From NCBI GenBank assembly GCA_903838355.1, contig CAILYC010000059.1:62001-126000 (forward strand): 64,000 nucleotides of DNA, written 5' to 3'. The stretch comes from an uncultured Burkholderiales bacterium (GTDB taxonomy: Bacteria; Pseudomonadota; Gammaproteobacteria; Burkholderiales; Burkholderiaceae_C). Position 1 is the stretch's first letter; every line of letters begins with the position of its first letter. The notes under the pieces were generated by a model that was not told where the DNA came from, ran no database searches, and saw nothing but the letters and a program-made list of their open reading frames with translations. Position numbers and translations under genes: made by a program. Below, piece by piece: positions 61,938 through 64,000 of the stretch.

Positions 61938-64000
61938 TCAGGCCTTTAGGCGAGCGAGTTGCTCGCTGACTTTGGTGAGCGCAGAGGAGAACTCTTTGAT
62001 GCGGTTGCGTTCTTGCTCAATGACCTGGGGTGGGGCTTTGCTCACAAACGTTTCATTGGAGAGTTTTTGTTGGGCCTTGTTGATTTCTTGGCTCAAGCGC
62101 TCGAACTCTTTCGTCAGACGTTGGGTTTCAGCGGCCTTGTCAATTTCAACGAACAAGCAAATCCGGGCCTCGCCCATGACCAAAACGCTGGCGTTTTGAG
62201 CGGCGTTTGACCATTGGATGTCGTCTTCAAAAATTTCGATCTCGCTTAATTTCGCCAAGCTCTTGAGAACTGGAGAGATGCTGCTCACAAAGGCCTTGTC
62301 CTCGGCTGAGTTGATACAAACAAGCATAGGCACACGCTTGGCGGGTGACAAATTCATTTGGCCACGCAAATTTCGACAACCTTCAACCCAGGCTTTGAGA
62401 GACTTCACATGGGCTTCGGCTTTGTCGTCTATTTTTTCAAGTTGCGCTTGTGGATAGGCCCGAATGCTCACCGACGCGAATTGTTCACCTTCAGGCCAAA
62501 GTCCTGCCACGGGAGCGACTTTTTGCCACAACTCCTCTGTGATGAAGGGGATCAACGGATGGGCGAGTCTTAGTAAAGCCTCCAAGGTTCGAATCAAGGT
62601 GCGTCGCGTCGCGCGTGCCTGGGATTCGGTGCCTTGTTGAATTTGAACTTTGGCGATTTCCAAATACCAATCGCAAAACTCATTCCAAATCAGCTCATAA
62701 ATTGAGTTGGCAACTTGATCGAGTCGGTAGTCTTTGAAGCTTTGCTCCACGTCGGCCTCAACGCGTTGCAAGAGCGAACTCATCCAGCGGTCGGCTTGGC
62801 TAAAGTGCATATAGCCGTGGAAGGCTTCTCCGGGCGCACACTCTGCCTTGGTGTGGGGGTTCAAGCCACAGTCCTGTCCTTCGCAATTCATGAGCACAAA
62901 GCGAGTGGCGTTCCACAATTTATTGCAAAAATTGCGATAGCCTTCGCATCTTTTGGGGTCAAAGTTGATGCTGCGCCCCAATGAGGCCATGGCAGCAAAG
63001 GTAAAGCGCAAGGCATCGGCGCCGTAGGCGGGGATGCCTTGGGGAAATTCACGCTCGGTCGATTTGCGCACCTGAGGGGCGGTTTCGGGTCGGCGCAGGC
63101 CTGTCGTGCGCTTGACCAAAAGAGGAGCCAACTCAATGCCATCGATCAAGTCGACCGGGTCCAAAACGTTGCCCTCGGATTTGGACATTTTTTGACCTTG
63201 CGCGTCCCTCACAAGGCCGTGGATGTAGACATCTTTGAAGGGCACTTGACCGGTGAAGTGAGTGGTCATCATGATCATGCGAGCGACCCAAAAAAAGATG
63301 ATGTCGTACCCCGTGACCAGCACTGAGCTTGGCAAATAAAGATTGAGGTCTTCGGTGGGCTTGGGCCAGCCAAGAGTGGAAAACGGCACAAGTGCAGAAG
63401 AAAACCAGGTGTCGAGCACATCGGGGTCTTGGGTGAGCGTCGAATGACCAGCCAGTGCAACTGCTTCTTCCCGGCTCGAGGCCACGAACACCTGGCCACT
63501 CTCGTCGTACCAAGCAGGAATTTGATGGCCCCACCACAATTGGCGGCTGATGCACCAATCTTGGATGTTGTTCATCCATTGGTTGTAGGTGTTGACCCAA
63601 TTTTCGGGGACGAATTTGACGGCGCCACTGTCCACGGCATCAATGGCTTTTTGTGCAATGGATTTTCCTGTGGGGTCGTCTGTGCCCACTTTGGACATGG
63701 CCACAAACCATTGGTCGGTGAGCATGGGCTCGATGATTTGACCGGTGCGCTCACAGCGAGGAACCATCAGGTTGTGGGCGCGCACTTCCACCAAGAAGCC
63801 AGCCGCGTCAAGGTCCTTGACCACTTGTTTGCGGGCTTCAAAACGGTCGAGTCCTTGGTAGGCCTCAGGGGCATTTTGGTTGATGCTCGCGTCCAGGTTC
63901 AGCACGCCAATGCTGGGTAAATTGTGGCGCGCACCCACGGCAAAGTCATTGACATCGTGCGCGGGAGTCACCTTGACCACGCCTGTTCCAAATGTGAGGT
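61938..64000 (-). CDS. valS: Valyl-tRNA synthetase, C-terminal part
   Basis: The frame runs off the right edge, so the first residues are missing; about 687 residues are visible. At the edge it reads [15 protein letters not shown], the editing-domain block. Further on are NWNTYN-type residues, [18 protein letters not shown], an anticodon-binding helical region and the C-terminal coiled coil (about the last 60 residues, [17 protein letters not shown]) that is specific to ValRS. A GTG at 63980 is not the start. galU follows it. Confidence 0.96.
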   Translation of the reverse strand, partial: LTFGTGVVKVTPAHDVNDFAVGARHNLPSIGVLNLDASINQNAPEAYQGLDRFEARKQVVKDLDAAGFLVEVRAHNLMVPRCERTGQIIEPMLTDQWFVAMSKVGTDDPTGKSIAQKAIDAVDSGAVKFVPENWVNTYNQWMNNIQDWCISRQLWWGHQIPAWYDESGQVFVASSREEAVALAGHSTLTQDPDVLDTWFSSALVPFSTLGWPKPTEDLNLYLPSSVLVTGYDIIFFWVARMIMMTTHFTGQVPFKDVYIHGLVRDAQGQKMSKSEGNVLDPVDLIDGIELAPLLVKRTTGLRRPETAPQVRKSTEREFPQGIPAYGADALRFTFAAMASLGRSINFDPKRCEGYRNFCNKLWNATRFVLMNCEGQDCGLNPHTKAECAPGEAFHGYMHFSQADRWMSSLLQRVEADVEQSFKDYRLDQVANSIYELIWNEFCDWYLEIAKVQIQQGTESQARATRRTLIRTLEALLRLAHPLIPFITEELWQKVAPVAGLWPEGEQFASVSIRAYPQAQLEKIDDKAEAHVKSLKAWVEGCRNLRGQMNLSPAKRVPMLVCINSAEDKAFVSSISPVLKSLAKLSEIEIFEDDIQWSNAAQNASVLVMGEARICLFVEIDKAAETQRLTKEFERLSQEINKAQQKLSNETFVSKAPPQVIEQERNRIKEFSSALTKVSEQLARLKA

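Overview
The window looks like a chromosome segment of a betaproteobacterium, most likely order Burkholderiales and closest in gene content and order to Comamonadaceae. The signs are a complete System I cytochrome c maturation run, the recJ/PHP/yciO/site-2 protease/trpS neighbourhood, ribF-ileS-lspA, rpmB-rpmG, the trxB / ftsK-lolA-rarA block, a Comamonadaceae-type HNH protein, and five tripartite-tricarboxylate (Bug/TctC) binding proteins. Base composition is moderately GC-rich, below what I would expect of soil Comamonadaceae. The genus cannot be named from the sequence alone. Both ends cut genes: ccmC at the left and valS at the right.

Layout. 2-5628: ccmC(partial)-D-E-F-G-H-I, translationally coupled. 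5770-9021 (minus): yciO, M50 site-2 protease, trpS and an orphan NarL-type response regulator. 9031-16486: a mosaic accessory stretch with mixed gene orientation. It holds a decayed IS200/IS605 element, two Bug proteins, an odd alpha/beta hydrolase, an OmpW-like porin, a small membrane protein, an amidohydrolase and an EamA exporter. It separates yciO from the PHP phosphatase and recJ (16512-19146), which I recall as close neighbours in relatives. 20457-24195: lolC-lolD, tatD and a spermidine-synthase-like gene. 24331-32052: a one-direction metabolic run of tctB-tctA-tctC, a gamma-glutamyltransferase family gene, an EamA transporter, an atypical SDR and a quinone oxidoreductase. 32065-36690 (minus): ribF-ileS-lspA. 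36901-43025: HNH, purN, DUF1653, rsmB-like, fatty acid desaturase, rpmBG and trxB. 43447-51565: ftsK, lolA, rarA and livHMGF without a binding protein gene. 51805-58746: a low-complexity Ser/Gly-rich protein, two more Bug proteins, a ferredoxin-type reductase, an epimerase and an OYE-family reductase. 59092-64000: tRNA-Leu(CAA), cysM-nudix-tusA, galU and valS.

How it works together. Most of the window is housekeeping: cytochrome c assembly, three aminoacyl-tRNA synthetases plus ribosomal proteins, lipoprotein processing and transport (lspA, lolC, lolD, lolA), DNA repair and segregation (recJ, rarA, ftsK), and cysteine/sulfur handling (cysM, tusA). The accessory layer is small-molecule scavenging. 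Only one of five Bug proteins sits beside a TctAB permease, so the other four must use permeases elsewhere or act as sensors. A recurrent feature is short perfect tandem repeats (8 to 13 bp) in gaps and in a dead transposase, plus in-frame 6, 9 and 12 bp repeats inside ccmD and the low-complexity gene.

I found no CRISPR array, prophage, toxin-antitoxin pair or recognisable defence island. The best candidates for something undescribed are the low-complexity protein at 51805, the ggt-EamA-SDR-QOR run, and the 9-16.5 kb accessory stretch.
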